This document shows positions 24,662 through 33,082 of a stretch of 64,000 bases of DNA, piece after piece. The notes below the pieces were generated by a model. That model had not been told where the DNA came from and did not search any database. It was given only the letters and a program-made list of their open reading frames with translations. This stretch comes from Streptomyces sp. APSN-46.1 (GTDB taxonomy: Bacteria > Actinomycetota > Actinomycetes > Streptomycetales > Streptomycetaceae), in NCBI RefSeq assembly GCF_022815725.1, contig NZ_JALGRF010000011.1, positions 1 through 64,000 on the forward strand. The letters are read 5' to 3'. Position numbers and translations under genes: made by a program. Each line of letters begins with the position of its first letter. Position 1 is the first letter of the stretch.

Positions 24662-27298
24662 ATGGGACGCGGCAAGCTACGGATCTACCTCGGCGCGGCA
24701 CCCGGCGTGGGCAAGACGTACGCGATGCTTTCCGAGGCCCACCGCCGGGTGGAGCGGGGCGGCGACTGCGTCGTCGGCTTCGTCGAGCACCACGGGCGGC
24801 CGCGTACCGAGGTGATGCTGCACGGCCTGGAGCAGGTGCCGCGCAGGACCATGTCGTACCGGGGCGCCGACTTCCCCGAGATGGACGTGGACGCGGTCCT
24901 GGCCCGCGGGCCCGCCATGGCGCTGGTGGACGAGCTGGCGCACACCAATGTCCCGGGCTCGCGCAACGCCAAGCGCTGGCAGGACGTGGAGGAGCTGCTG
25001 CGGGCCGGCATCGACGTCGTGTCCACCGTGAACATCCAGCACCTGGAGTCCCTCGGGGACGTGGTCGAGTCGATCACCGGGGTGCGCCAGCGCGAGACCG
25101 TACCCGACGAGGTGGTCCGGCGCGCCGATCAGATCGAGCTCGTGGACATGTCCCCGCAGGCGCTGCGGCGGCGGATGGCACACGGCAACGTCTACGCGTC
25201 CGACAAGGTCGACGCGGCCCTGTCCAACTACTTCCGGCCCGGGAACCTGACCGCGCTGCGCGAGCTGGCGCTGCTGTGGGTCGCCGACCGGGTGGACGAG
25301 TACCTGCGGGAGTACCGGGGCGAGCACGACATCCGCTCCACCTGGCAGGCCCGCGAGCGCATCGTCGTGGGCCTGACCGGCGGGCCGGAGGGGCGTACGC
25401 TCATCCGCCGCGCCGCCCGGCTCGCCGAGAAGGGAGCCGGCGGGGAGGTGCTCGCGGTCTACATCGCCGCCAGCGACGGCCTCACCTCCGCCTCGCCCAA
25501 GGAGCTCGCGGTCCAGCGGACCCTGGTCGAGGACCTCGGCGGAACGTTTCACCACGTCATAGGCGACAGCGTCCCGGACGCGCTCCTGGAATTCGCGCGG
25601 GGGGTCAACGCCACCCAGATCGTTCTCGGGTCCAGCCGCCGCAAGGCCTGGCAGTACGTCTTCGGCCCGGGCGTCGGCGCCACCGTGGCCCGCGACTCGG
25701 GACCCGACCTCGACGTGCACATCGTCACGCACGAGGAGGTCGCCAAGGGCCGGGGCCTGCCCGTGGCCCGCACGGCGGCGCGGCTCGGGCGGACGCGGAT
25801 CACCGCCGGCTGGGTGGTGGGGGTGGTTCTCCCCGTCCTGCTGGCCGTGCTGCTCACGCATGTGGACGCCGACCTCGGGCTCGCCAACGACATGCTGCTG
25901 TTCCTGTCGCTGACGGTGGCCGCCGCCCTGCTGGGCGGGCTGTTCCCGGCACTGGCCTCGGCGGCCGTCGGCTCGCTGCTGCTGAACTACTACTTCGCGC
26001 CGCCCCTGCACCGGCTCACCATCTCCGACCCCAAGAACGTCGTGGCCATCGCGGTCTTCTTCGGAGTGGCGGTCTCCGTGGCCTCCGTGGTGGACCTGGC
26101 CGCCCGGCGCACCCACCAGGCCGCCCGGCTGCGCGCCGAGTCGGAGATCCTCTCGTTCCTGGCCGGCAGCGTGCTGCGCGGCGAGCACACGCTGGACGCG
26201 CTGCTGGAGCGGGTGCGCGAGACCTTCTCGATGGAGTCGGTGGCCCTGCTGGAGCGCGCGAGCGAGGTCGAGCCCTGGAAGCCGGCCGGCAGCGTCGGGC
26301 CGAGCCCGGCCGGCCGGCCCGAGGACGCCGACGTGGACATGCCGATCGGGGACCACATGGCGCTGGCACTGTCCGGGCGGGTGCTGCCCGCCGAGGACCG
26401 GCGCGTGCTCGGCGCGTTCGCCGCGCAGGCCGCCGTCGTACTCGACCGGCAGCGGCTGGTCGGCGAGGCCGAGGAGGCGCGCCGGCTGGCGGAGGGCAAC
26501 CGGATCCGGACCGCGCTGCTGGCCGCCGTCAGCCATGACCTCCGTACGCCGCTGGCCTCGATCAAGGCGTCCGTGTCCTCGCTGCGCTCCGAGGACGTGG
26601 ACTGGTCCGAGGAGGACCGGGCCCTGCTCCTCGAAGGCATCGAGGAGGGCGCGGACCGCCTCGACCACCTGGTGGGCAACCTGCTGGACATGTCCCGGCT
26701 GCAGACCGGCACCGTGACCCCGCTGATCCGGGAGATCGACCTCGACGAGGTGGTTCCGATGGCGCTGGGCGGCGTACCGGAGGACACCGTGGTGCTGGAC
26801 GTGCCCGAGACGCTGCCGATGGTGGCGGTGGACCCGGGGCTGCTGGAGCGGACCGTGGCCAACGTGGTCGAGAACGCCGTCAAGTACAGCCCGCTCGGGG
26901 AGCCGGTGCTGGTGGCGGCCAGTGTCCTCGGCGACCGCGTCGAGGTGCGCGTCGTGGACCGCGGGCCGGGCGTGCCCGACGAGGCCAAGGACCGGATCTT
27001 CGCCCCGTTCCAGCGGCACGGCGACGCGCCGCGCGGGGCCGGGGTGGGGCTCGGGCTGGCGGTGGCCCGCGGCTTCGCGGAGGCCATGGGCGGCACCCTG
27101 GCGGCCGAGGACACCCCCGGCGGCGGACTCACCATGGTGCTCACCCTTCGCGCGGTGACACCCGACCGCGCACCACATGCCACCGCGGACGACGCGGCGG
27201 GCCCGGACGGTGCCTTCGGTGCCTTCGGCGCCGATTCACCCACGCGCACCGAGCGCGTGGACCTTGACCCGATACGACAGGAAGCAGGACCTCAATGA
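24662..27298 (+). CDS. kdpD: KdpD-like osmosensitive sensor histidine kinase
   Basis: The 878-residue kinase has the full KdpD layout. The N-terminal domain carries Walker A GAAPGVGKTYAML (residues 10-22) and DELAHTNVPGSRNAKRW. A UspA-like domain follows at about 230-360 (IVVGLTGGPEGRTLIRR). Four closely spaced membrane segments span about 385-500. A GAF-like region, HisKA (AVSHDLRTPLASIKAS) and HATPase (NVVENAVKYSP, GAGVGLGLAVARGFAEAMGG) complete it. KdpD senses K+ limitation. No kdpFABC pump genes are in the window, so the targets lie elsewhere or among the nearby K+ genes. ATG at 24662 is favoured because family members start MGRGKLRIYLGAAPG. Confidence 0.92.
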   Translation: MGRGKLRIYLGAAPGVGKTYAMLSEAHRRVERGGDCVVGFVEHHGRPRTEVMLHGLEQVPRRTMSYRGADFPEMDVDAVLARGPAMALVDELAHTNVPGSRNAKRWQDVEELLRAGIDVVSTVNIQHLESLGDVVESITGVRQRETVPDEVVRRADQIELVDMSPQALRRRMAHGNVYASDKVDAALSNYFRPGNLTALRELALLWVADRVDEYLREYRGEHDIRSTWQARERIVVGLTGGPEGRTLIRRAARLAEKGAGGEVLAVYIAASDGLTSASPKELAVQRTLVEDLGGTFHHVIGDSVPDALLEFARGVNATQIVLGSSRRKAWQYVFGPGVGATVARDSGPDLDVHIVTHEEVAKGRGLPVARTAARLGRTRITAGWVVGVVLPVLLAVLLTHVDADLGLANDMLLFLSLTVAAALLGGLFPALASAAVGSLLLNYYFAPPLHRLTISDPKNVVAIAVFFGVAVSVASVVDLAARRTHQAARLRAESEILSFLAGSVLRGEHTLDALLERVRETFSMESVALLERASEVEPWKPAGSVGPSPAGRPEDADVDMPIGDHMALALSGRVLPAEDRRVLGAFAAQAAVVLDRQRLVGEAEEARRLAEGNRIRTALLAAVSHDLRTPLASIKASVSSLRSEDVDWSEEDRALLLEGIEEGADRLDHLVGNLLDMSRLQTGTVTPLIREIDLDEVVPMALGGVPEDTVVLDVPETLPMVAVDPGLLERTVANVVENAVKYSPLGEPVLVAASVLGDRVEVRVVDRGPGVPDEAKDRIFAPFQRHGDAPRGAGVGLGLAVARGFAEAMGGTLAAEDTPGGGLTMVLTLRAVTPDRAPHATADDAAGPDGAFGAFGADSPTRTERVDLDPIRQEAGPQ

Positions 27299-27981
27299 CC
27301 CGGGTGCTCGTGGTGGACGACGAGCCGCAGATCGTCCGAGCTCTCGTGATCAATCTGAAGGCACGCAGATACGAGGTCGACGCGGCCGCCGACGGGGCGG
27401 GCGCCCTGGAACTCGCGGCCGCCCGCCACCCCGACGTGATCGTCCTCGACCTCGGCCTGCCCGACATGGACGGCGTCGAGGTGATCAAGGGCCTGCGGGG
27501 CTGGACCCGCGTCCCGATCCTCGTCCTCTCCGCACGGCACAGCTCCGACGAGAAGGTGGAGGCCCTCGACGCGGGCGCCGACGACTACGTCACCAAGCCC
27601 TTCGGCATGGACGAGCTGCTGGCCCGGCTGCGCGCCGCCGTCCGCCGGGCCGAGCCGGGCGCCGGCACGGGCGAGGACGAGGTGATCGTGGAGACCGACG
27701 GCTTCACGGTGGACCTGGCCGCCAAGAAGGCCGTGCGCGAGGGGCGCGACGTACGCCTCACCCCTACCGAGTGGCACCTGCTGGAGGTACTGGTCCGCAA
27801 CGGCGGCAAGCTGGTCAGCCAGAAGCAGCTCCTCCAGGAGGTCTGGGGTCCCACGTACGGCACGGAGACGAACTACCTGCGGGTCTACATGGCCCAGCTG
27901 CGCCGCAAGCTCGAAGCGGATCCGTCGCACCCGCGGCACTTCATCACCGAACCGGGCATGGGATACCGCTTCGAGAGGTAG
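27295..27981 (+). CDS. kdpE: KdpE-like response regulator
   Basis: The 228-residue OmpR-type regulator has receiver VLVVDDEPQIVRAL, phospho-Asp in VIVLDLGLPDMDG, YVTKPFGMDELLAR, then a winged helix (LTPTEWHLLEVLVRNGGKLV ... TNYLRVYMAQLRRKLE ... EPGMGYRFER). Its start overlaps the kdpD stop by ATGA. The natural partner of KdpD in potassium-dependent gene control. Confidence 0.93.
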   Translation: MTRVLVVDDEPQIVRALVINLKARRYEVDAAADGAGALELAAARHPDVIVLDLGLPDMDGVEVIKGLRGWTRVPILVLSARHSSDEKVEALDAGADDYVTKPFGMDELLARLRAAVRRAEPGAGTGEDEVIVETDGFTVDLAAKKAVREGRDVRLTPTEWHLLEVLVRNGGKLVSQKQLLQEVWGPTYGTETNYLRVYMAQLRRKLEADPSHPRHFITEPGMGYRFER

Positions 27982-28005
27982 TGGGGGCGCCGGTACGCTT
28001 CCTCT

Positions 28006-28425
28006 ATGAGTGCTGAACCGCGTCCCGAGAAGCCCGCGAAACCGGCAAGGCCGGCGGGCCGGTTCCGCCGGATGATAGAGCGGCTGTCCACCTCGCAGGA
28101 GGAGCTGCATTCGGCGGAGCTGCAGGAGGACGCAGAAGCCGCGGGATGTACGCGGATCTCCGACTCCCACGACCGCGAGATAGTCAAGGTGACCGGAACC
28201 CTGCGTACCGTCACCCTGCGGCCGCGGGCCGGCGTACCGGCACTGCAGGCGGAGCTGTTCGACGGCTCGGCCGCGCTGGACGTGGTGTGGCTCGGACGTC
28301 GCTCGATCGTGGGAATCGAACCGGGGCGGCGCATGATCGCCTCCGGCCGGATCTCGATGAGCCATGGGCGACGGGTGCTCTTCAACCCGAAGTACGAACT
28401 CCGACCGCTCGGACAGGAGCAGTAA
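28006..28425 (+). CDS. OB-fold nucleic-acid-binding protein
   Basis: The 139-residue protein has a basic, Pro-rich N-terminus followed by an OB-fold-like domain: REIVKVTGTLRTVTLRPRAG, ALDVVWLGRRSIVGIEPGRR, MIASGRISMSHGRRVLFNP. Similar small OB proteins lie beside DUF3159 genes in actinobacteria. Single-stranded nucleic acid binding is inferred from the fold. Confidence 0.8.
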   Translation: MSAEPRPEKPAKPARPAGRFRRMIERLSTSQEELHSAELQEDAEAAGCTRISDSHDREIVKVTGTLRTVTLRPRAGVPALQAELFDGSAALDVVWLGRRSIVGIEPGRRMIASGRISMSHGRRVLFNPKYELRPLGQEQ

Positions 28426-28428
28426 CCG

Positions 28429-29148
28429 GTGACGTCACTCGACAAACCGACCAGCCCGGAGCCCTCGGCGGATCCCTCCGCCGACCAGAAGGCCGTGACC
28501 CAGGCGGCCCTCTTCGACGCCTTCGGGGGCATTCGCGGCACCGTGGAGACAATGCTCCCCGGGCTGCTCTTCGTCATGATCTACACGATCAACAGGGACG
28601 TGAAGATGTCCGCCATCGCGGCGGGCGCGGTCGCGGTCCTGCTGGTGATCGTGCGGCTGCTGCGCAAGGACACCGTCAAGCACGCCTTCAGCGGGGTCTT
28701 CGGCGTGGGCGTGGGCGTGGCCTTCGCGCTCTTCACCGGCAGCGCGAAGGGCTTCTACCTTCCCGGCATGATCTACGGGGCCGGTCTGGGGGTGGCCTTC
28801 ACGCTGTCGGCGCTCGTGGGCTTCCCGCTGCTGGGCGTGGTCCTGGGACCGGTGTTCAAGGAGAACCTGTCCTGGCGCACCCGCAACCCCGGGCGCAAGA
28901 AGGCGTACACCAAGGCCAGTCTGGCCTGGGGCATCATCTTCCTCGCCAAGTACGCGATCCTCTTCCCGCTGTACTGGTGGGGCGACGCGACGCAGCTGGG
29001 CTGGGTGCTGATCGCGCTGAAGCTCCCGCCGATGGTGCTGGCGGTGTACTTCACCTGGCTCTTCCTGGCGAAGGCGCCGCCGCCGATCGACGTGATCGCG
29101 GAGTGGGAGGCCAAGGACGCTGCCGCTCGGGACCGGGGTACGGGCTGA
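28429..29148 (+). CDS. DUF3159 integral membrane protein
   Basis: The 239-residue protein has a short acidic N-terminus (SPEPSADPSADQKAV) and about 6 membrane segments from residue 40 on (GLLFVMIYTIN, IAAGAVAVLLVIVRLL, VFGVGVGVAFALF). The family is actinobacterial and functionally uncharacterised. It follows the OB-fold gene by 3 nt. Its place between KdpDE and the TrkA pair makes a link to ion homeostasis possible but unproven. Confidence 0.85.
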   Translation: MTSLDKPTSPEPSADPSADQKAVTQAALFDAFGGIRGTVETMLPGLLFVMIYTINRDVKMSAIAAGAVAVLLVIVRLLRKDTVKHAFSGVFGVGVGVAFALFTGSAKGFYLPGMIYGAGLGVAFTLSALVGFPLLGVVLGPVFKENLSWRTRNPGRKKAYTKASLAWGIIFLAKYAILFPLYWWGDATQLGWVLIALKLPPMVLAVYFTWLFLAKAPPPIDVIAEWEAKDAAARDRGTG

Positions 29149-29181
29149 GCCGCACTCCGCAGGCCCGGTGCGGCGCCGCGG

Positions 29182-29198
29182 CCGGGGCTCTGCCCCGG
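29182..29198 (+). terminator. Short hairpin after the DUF3159 gene
   Basis: CCGGGGC-TCT-GCCCCGG forms a perfect 7-bp stem with a 3-nt loop just after the DUF3159 stop. It starts a stretch (to about 29220) that resembles a GC-rich sequence widely repeated between Streptomyces genes. Confidence 0.6.
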
Positions 29199-29213
29199 AC
29201 CCCGCGCCTCAAA

Positions 29214-29274
29214 CGCCGGCGGGGCTGAATTGCCGGGCGGTGACGCCGGCGGGGCTGAACTTGCCGGGCGGTGA
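29214..29274. repeat. Two tandem 30/31-bp intergenic repeats
   Basis: Unit 1 (29214-29243) and unit 2 (29244-29274) are identical apart from a one-base insertion and begin CGCCGGCGGGGCTGAA. The unit resembles the scattered GC-rich intergenic sequence common in Streptomyces; here it has duplicated in tandem. Confidence 0.8.
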
Positions 29275-29281
29275 CGCCAGA

Positions 29282-29315
29282 GGGGGCGGGGTGACCTGGT
29301 GGTCACCCCGCCCCC
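29282..29315. terminator. Strong hairpin terminator between DUF3159 and trkA genes
   Basis: A perfect 15-bp stem (GGGGGCGGGGTGACC with its complement at 29301-29315) and a 4-nt loop lie between two convergent transcripts. Confidence 0.85.
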
Positions 29316-29344
29316 TCCGTGTTCCGTCGAGCGTGCCCGCAGGG

Positions 29345-30007
29345 CTAACGGCGGGCCTGGAGGAGGTCCTCCAGTTGCTCCTCGCGGGCCTGGGCGGCCA
29401 CGAAGAGGAGCTCGTCGCCCGGCTCCAGGGTCTCCTCGCCGTGCGGGGTGAGCACCCGGTTGCCCCGGATGATCGTGACGAGCGAGGTGTCCTCCGGCCA
29501 GGTGATCTCGCTGATCTGGGTGCCCGCCATCGAGGAGTCGGCCGGCAGGGTCAGTTCGACGAGGTTGGCGTCGCCGTGGCTGAAGCGGAGCAGCCGCACC
29601 AGGTCGCCGACGCTGACGGCCTCCTCGACCAGGGCCGACATCAGGCGCGGCGTGGAGACCGCGACATCGACGCCCCAGGACTCGTTGAAGAGCCACTCGT
29701 TCTTGGGGTTGTTGACCCGCGCCACGACGCGGGGGACCCCGTACTCGGTCTTGGCCAGCAGGGAGACGACCAGGTTGACCTTGTCGTCACCGGTCGCGGC
29801 GATGACCACGTTGCAGCGCTGCAGCGCGGCCTCGTCCAGCGAGGTGATCTCGCAGGCGTCGGCCAGCAGCCACTCGGCCTGCGGCACCCGCTCGACCGAG
29901 ATGGCGGTCGGCGCCTTGTCGACGAGGAGCACCTCGTGGCCGTTCTCCAGCAGCTCGCCCGCGATGGAGCGTCCCACGGCGCCGGCTCCGGCGATCGCGA
30001 CTCTCAT
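29345..30007 (-). CDS. TrkA-type potassium uptake regulator (second of pair)
   Basis: The 220-residue protein has TrkA-N (RCK) GAGAVGRSIAGELLENGHEV with an NAD(H)-binding fold to about residue 135, then a TrkA-C domain (residues 140-215). Such proteins gate K+ transporters or channels in response to nucleotides. It is coupled by a 4-nt overlap to the upstream TrkA gene; the two probably form a heteromer, as in the Ceo/TrkA pairs of actinobacteria. Confidence 0.9.
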   Translation of the reverse strand: MRVAIAGAGAVGRSIAGELLENGHEVLLVDKAPTAISVERVPQAEWLLADACEITSLDEAALQRCNVVIAATGDDKVNLVVSLLAKTEYGVPRVVARVNNPKNEWLFNESWGVDVAVSTPRLMSALVEEAVSVGDLVRLLRFSHGDANLVELTLPADSSMAGTQISEITWPEDTSLVTIIRGNRVLTPHGEETLEPGDELLFVAAQAREEQLEDLLQARR

Positions 30008-30672
30008 GCGTTTGCCTCCTCGGGACCCTGGGCGAAGGCCTCTTCGACCTTGGCGATCTCGTCCGTACGCATCATCACGTGGACAAGGTCACCCTCCTGC
30101 AGCACGGTCTGGGAGCTCGGCAGCATCGCCTCGCCCAGCCGGGTGAGGAAGGCCACGCGTACGCCGGTCTCCTCCTGGAGCCTGCTCACCTTGTGACCGA
30201 TCCAGGCGTCGGCGATGTGCACCTCGGCGAGCTGCACGCCGCCGCTCGGGTCGCGCCACAGCGGCTCCGCGCCCGAGGGCAGGAGGCGGCGCAGCATCTG
30301 GTCGGCCGTCCAGCGCACGGTGGCGACGGTGGGGATGCCGAGGCGCTGGTAGACCTCGGCGCGCTTGGGGTCGTAGATGCGGGCGGCGACGTTCTCGACG
30401 CCGAACGTCTCGCGGGCCACGCGCGCGGCGATGATGTTGGAATTGTCACCACTGCTGACGGCGGCGAACGCTCCCGCGTCCTCGATCCCGGCCTCCCGCA
30501 GGGTGTCCTGGTCGAAGCCGACTCCGGTGACGCGACGGCCGCCGAATCCGGCTCCCAGCCGGCGGAATGCGGTGGGGTCCTGGTCGACGACTGCGACCGT
30601 ATGCCCCTGCTGTTCCAGGGTCTGCGCGAGGGCGGAGCCCACTCTTCCGCAGCCCATGATGACGATGTGCAC
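30004..30672 (-). CDS. TrkA-type potassium uptake regulator (first of pair)
   Basis: The 222-residue protein has TrkA-N (MHIVIMGCGRVGSALAQTL; nucleotide loop VVDQDPTAF) and TrkA-C in its last 75 residues. It precedes the second TrkA gene and is divergent from the KimA-like permease gene. No TrkH/KtrB membrane subunit is adjacent, so the likely partner is the KimA-like importer or a channel elsewhere. That pairing is inferred from position. Confidence 0.9.
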   Translation of the reverse strand: MHIVIMGCGRVGSALAQTLEQQGHTVAVVDQDPTAFRRLGAGFGGRRVTGVGFDQDTLREAGIEDAGAFAAVSSGDNSNIIAARVARETFGVENVAARIYDPKRAEVYQRLGIPTVATVRWTADQMLRRLLPSGAEPLWRDPSGGVQLAEVHIADAWIGHKVSRLQEETGVRVAFLTRLGEAMLPSSQTVLQEGDLVHVMMRTDEIAKVEEAFAQGPEEANA

Positions 30673-30795
30673 GGCCGTCCTTCCGGCTGCCAGCGTGCGC
30701 TGGTTCCCAGCCTCATTGCATGCTCTGGCTTAACAGGGTCTCAGACCATGGCCCAAGCTACACACGGGCGGTCACCGATGTGGCCTCTTCGGGCG

Positions 30796-30821
30796 CGGTC
30801 GGGGTTAGCGGTCGGGGTTAG
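30796..30821. repeat. 13-bp tandem direct repeat in the trkA-kimA divergent promoter region
   Basis: Two exact head-to-tail copies of CGGTCGGGGTTAG (30796-30808 and 30809-30821), with a partial third, lie midway between divergent starts at 30672 and 30938. The spacing suits side-by-side binding of a regulator; the regulator is not known. Confidence 0.55.
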
Positions 30822-30937
30822 TCGGGGGCGTAGTCGGCGGCATATAGGTGGCGTATGGACGACGTACGGGCCGCGTATTGCCGTTATCAAGGGGCGCGGG
30901 TTCGTCAGGCGCATTTCGAACGCTTACGATCCTCTGC

Positions 30938-32989
30938 GTGTCCAAACTGACCGACGTGCCCAAACGGATCCTGATCGGCCGGGCGCTCCGCAGCGACCGC
31001 CTCGGAGAAACACTCCTCCCCAAGCGGATCGCCCTTCCTGTCTTCGCGTCCGACCCGCTCTCCTCGGTGGCATATGCCCCGGGCGAGGTTCTGCTGGTCC
31101 TGTCGATCGCGGGCGTGTCGGCGTACCGGTTCAGCCCGTGGATCGCCGCGGCGGTCGTCGTGCTGATGTTCACCGTGGTCGCCTCCTACCGGCAGAACGT
31201 CCGCGCCTACCCCAGCGGCGGCGGTGACTACGAGGTCGCCAACACCAACCTCGGGCCCAAGGCCGGTCTCACCGTGGCGAGCGCCCTGCTCGTCGACTAC
31301 GTCCTGACCGTCGCCGTCTCGATCGCCTCCGGCGTCGAGAACCTGGGCTCGGCCGTCCCGTTCGTCGTCGAGCACAAGGTGCTCTGCGCCATCGGGATGA
31401 TCCTGCTGCTCACGCTGATGAATCTGCGCGGCATGAAGGAATCCGGCAAGCTCTTCGCGATTCCGACCTATGTCTTCGTCGCGGGCGTATTCATCATGAT
31501 CGCGTGGGGTGCCTGGCGCGGCTTCGTCCTCGACCAGCCCATGAAGGCCCCGACCGCCGATTTCGAGATCAAGGCGGAACACCAGGGACTGGCCGGGCTC
31601 GCCCTGGTCTTCCTGCTGCTGCGGGCCTTCTCCTCCGGCTGCGCCGCCCTCACCGGCGTCGAGGCGATCAGCAATGGCGTGCCCGCCTTCCGCAAGCCCA
31701 AGAGCAAGAACGCGGCGACCACTCTGGCCCTGATGGGCGGCCTGGCCGTCACCATGTTCTGCGGAATCATCGGCCTGGCCATGGCCACCGACGTCAAGAT
31801 GGCCGAGAACCCCGCGACGGACCTGCTCCAGGACGGTCAGGCAGTCGGCTCCGAATACGTCCAGAACCCGGTGATCTCGCAGGTCGCCGAGGCGGTCTTC
31901 GGCGACGGCTCGTTCCTCTTCGTCCTGCTCGCCGCGGCCACCGCACTCGTGCTGTTCCTCGCGGCGAACACCGCGTACAACGGCTTCCCGCTGCTCGGCT
32001 CGATCCTCGCCCAGGACCGCTACCTGCCGCGCCAGCTGCACACCCGCGGCGACCGGCTCGCCTTCTCCAACGGCATCGTGCTGCTCGCGGGCGCCGCCAT
32101 GCTGCTCACCTGGCTCTACGGGGCCGACTCGACGAAGCTGATCCAGCTCTACATCGTCGGCGTCTTCGTCTCCTTCACGCTCAGCCAGACCGGCATGGTC
32201 CGGCACTGGAACCGCCACCTGAAGAGCGAGACGGACCCCGCCAAGCGCCGCCACATGTTCCGCTCCCGCGCGATCAACACCTTCGGCGCTTTCTTCACCG
32301 GCCTGGTGCTGGTCGTCGTCCTCGCCACCAAGTTCACCCACGGCGCCTGGGTCGCCCTGCTGGGCATGGTGATCTTCTACGGCACGATGACAGCGATCCG
32401 GAAGCACTACGACCGGGTCGCCATGGAGATCGCCGCCGCCGAGGAGCGCCCCGACGAGTACGTGCGGCCCTCGCGGGTGCACTCCGTCGTCCTGGTCTCC
32501 AAGCTCCACAAGCCCACCCTGCGCGCCCTCGCCTACGCAAAGCTGCTGCACTCCAACCAGCTCGAAGCGCTCAGCGTCAACGTGGACGAGGACGAGACCA
32601 GGGCCCTCAGGGCGGAGTGGGACCGGCGCGGGATCAACGTGCCGCTGAAGATCCTCGACTCCCCGTACCGCGAGATCACCCGGCCGGTGGTGGAGTACGT
32701 GAAGGGGCTGCGCAGCGAGAACCCGCGCGACGCGGTCAGCGTGTACATCCCGGAGTACGTCGTCGGCCGCTGGTACGAGCACCTGCTGCACAACCAGAGC
32801 GCGCTGCGGCTCAAGGGCCGGCTGCTCTTCACTCCCGGTGTGATGGTCACCTCGGTGCCGTACCAGCTGGAGTCCTCGGAGCTCGCGAAGCGGCGGGCGA
32901 AGAAGCGGCAGGAGTGGAACGCCCCGGGCGCGGTGCGCCGCGGACCGGTGGACACCGCGCGGCCGAAGGAACCGTCGCCGAAGCCCTGA
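30938..32989 (+). CDS. APC-family permease, KimA-like potassium importer
   Basis: The 683-residue membrane protein has about 12 segments and a cytosolic C-terminal domain (from about residue 480). It resembles B. subtilis KimA (YdaO), a high-affinity K+/H+ symporter, in ALPVFASDPLSSVAY, YPSGGGDYEVANTNLGPKAG, LLLRAFSSGCAALTGVEAIS and LLHNQSALRLKGRL. It is often annotated as an amino acid permease; potassium is favoured by this similarity and by neighbouring KdpDE and TrkA genes. GTG at 30938 is chosen as start; the upstream 30 codons are not family-like. I found no c-di-AMP riboswitch upstream. Confidence 0.85.
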   Translation: MSKLTDVPKRILIGRALRSDRLGETLLPKRIALPVFASDPLSSVAYAPGEVLLVLSIAGVSAYRFSPWIAAAVVVLMFTVVASYRQNVRAYPSGGGDYEVANTNLGPKAGLTVASALLVDYVLTVAVSIASGVENLGSAVPFVVEHKVLCAIGMILLLTLMNLRGMKESGKLFAIPTYVFVAGVFIMIAWGAWRGFVLDQPMKAPTADFEIKAEHQGLAGLALVFLLLRAFSSGCAALTGVEAISNGVPAFRKPKSKNAATTLALMGGLAVTMFCGIIGLAMATDVKMAENPATDLLQDGQAVGSEYVQNPVISQVAEAVFGDGSFLFVLLAAATALVLFLAANTAYNGFPLLGSILAQDRYLPRQLHTRGDRLAFSNGIVLLAGAAMLLTWLYGADSTKLIQLYIVGVFVSFTLSQTGMVRHWNRHLKSETDPAKRRHMFRSRAINTFGAFFTGLVLVVVLATKFTHGAWVALLGMVIFYGTMTAIRKHYDRVAMEIAAAEERPDEYVRPSRVHSVVLVSKLHKPTLRALAYAKLLHSNQLEALSVNVDEDETRALRAEWDRRGINVPLKILDSPYREITRPVVEYVKGLRSENPRDAVSVYIPEYVVGRWYEHLLHNQSALRLKGRLLFTPGVMVTSVPYQLESSELAKRRAKKRQEWNAPGAVRRGPVDTARPKEPSPKP

Positions 32990-33000
32990 CCTGGTTGGTG

Positions 33001-33059
33001 AACGGCCGGACGAGATCCACGTAAACTGGTGGGTCGGTCGTCCGGCCGTTCCCCTTTTT
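33001..33059 (+). terminator. Intrinsic terminator after the KimA-like gene
   Basis: A perfect 13-bp stem (33001-33013 with 33038-33050), a 24-nt loop and then CCCCTTTTT. This is one of the few classical hairpin-plus-T-run terminators in the window. It lies 24 nt before the methyltransferase ATG, so it could also act as an attenuator in that gene's leader. Confidence 0.8.
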
Positions 33060-33082
33060 CAGTTTTTTGGAGTCTCCCCACC

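Noticed and set aside
24677..27178. 833-codon minus-strand frame opposite kdpD
   Set aside because: Same GC-driven shadow effect. The plus-strand KdpD motifs are unambiguous.
30673..30937. Possible c-di-AMP (ydaO) riboswitch upstream of the KimA-like gene
   Set aside because: I looked because B. subtilis kimA is controlled this way. I could not find the conserved core, and the gap is short and shared with a divergent promoter.
30905..32791. 628-codon minus-strand frame opposite the KimA-like permease
   Set aside because: Shadow frame rich in Glu, Gly, Arg and His; no recognisable domain, and the plus strand encodes a membrane protein with family motifs.
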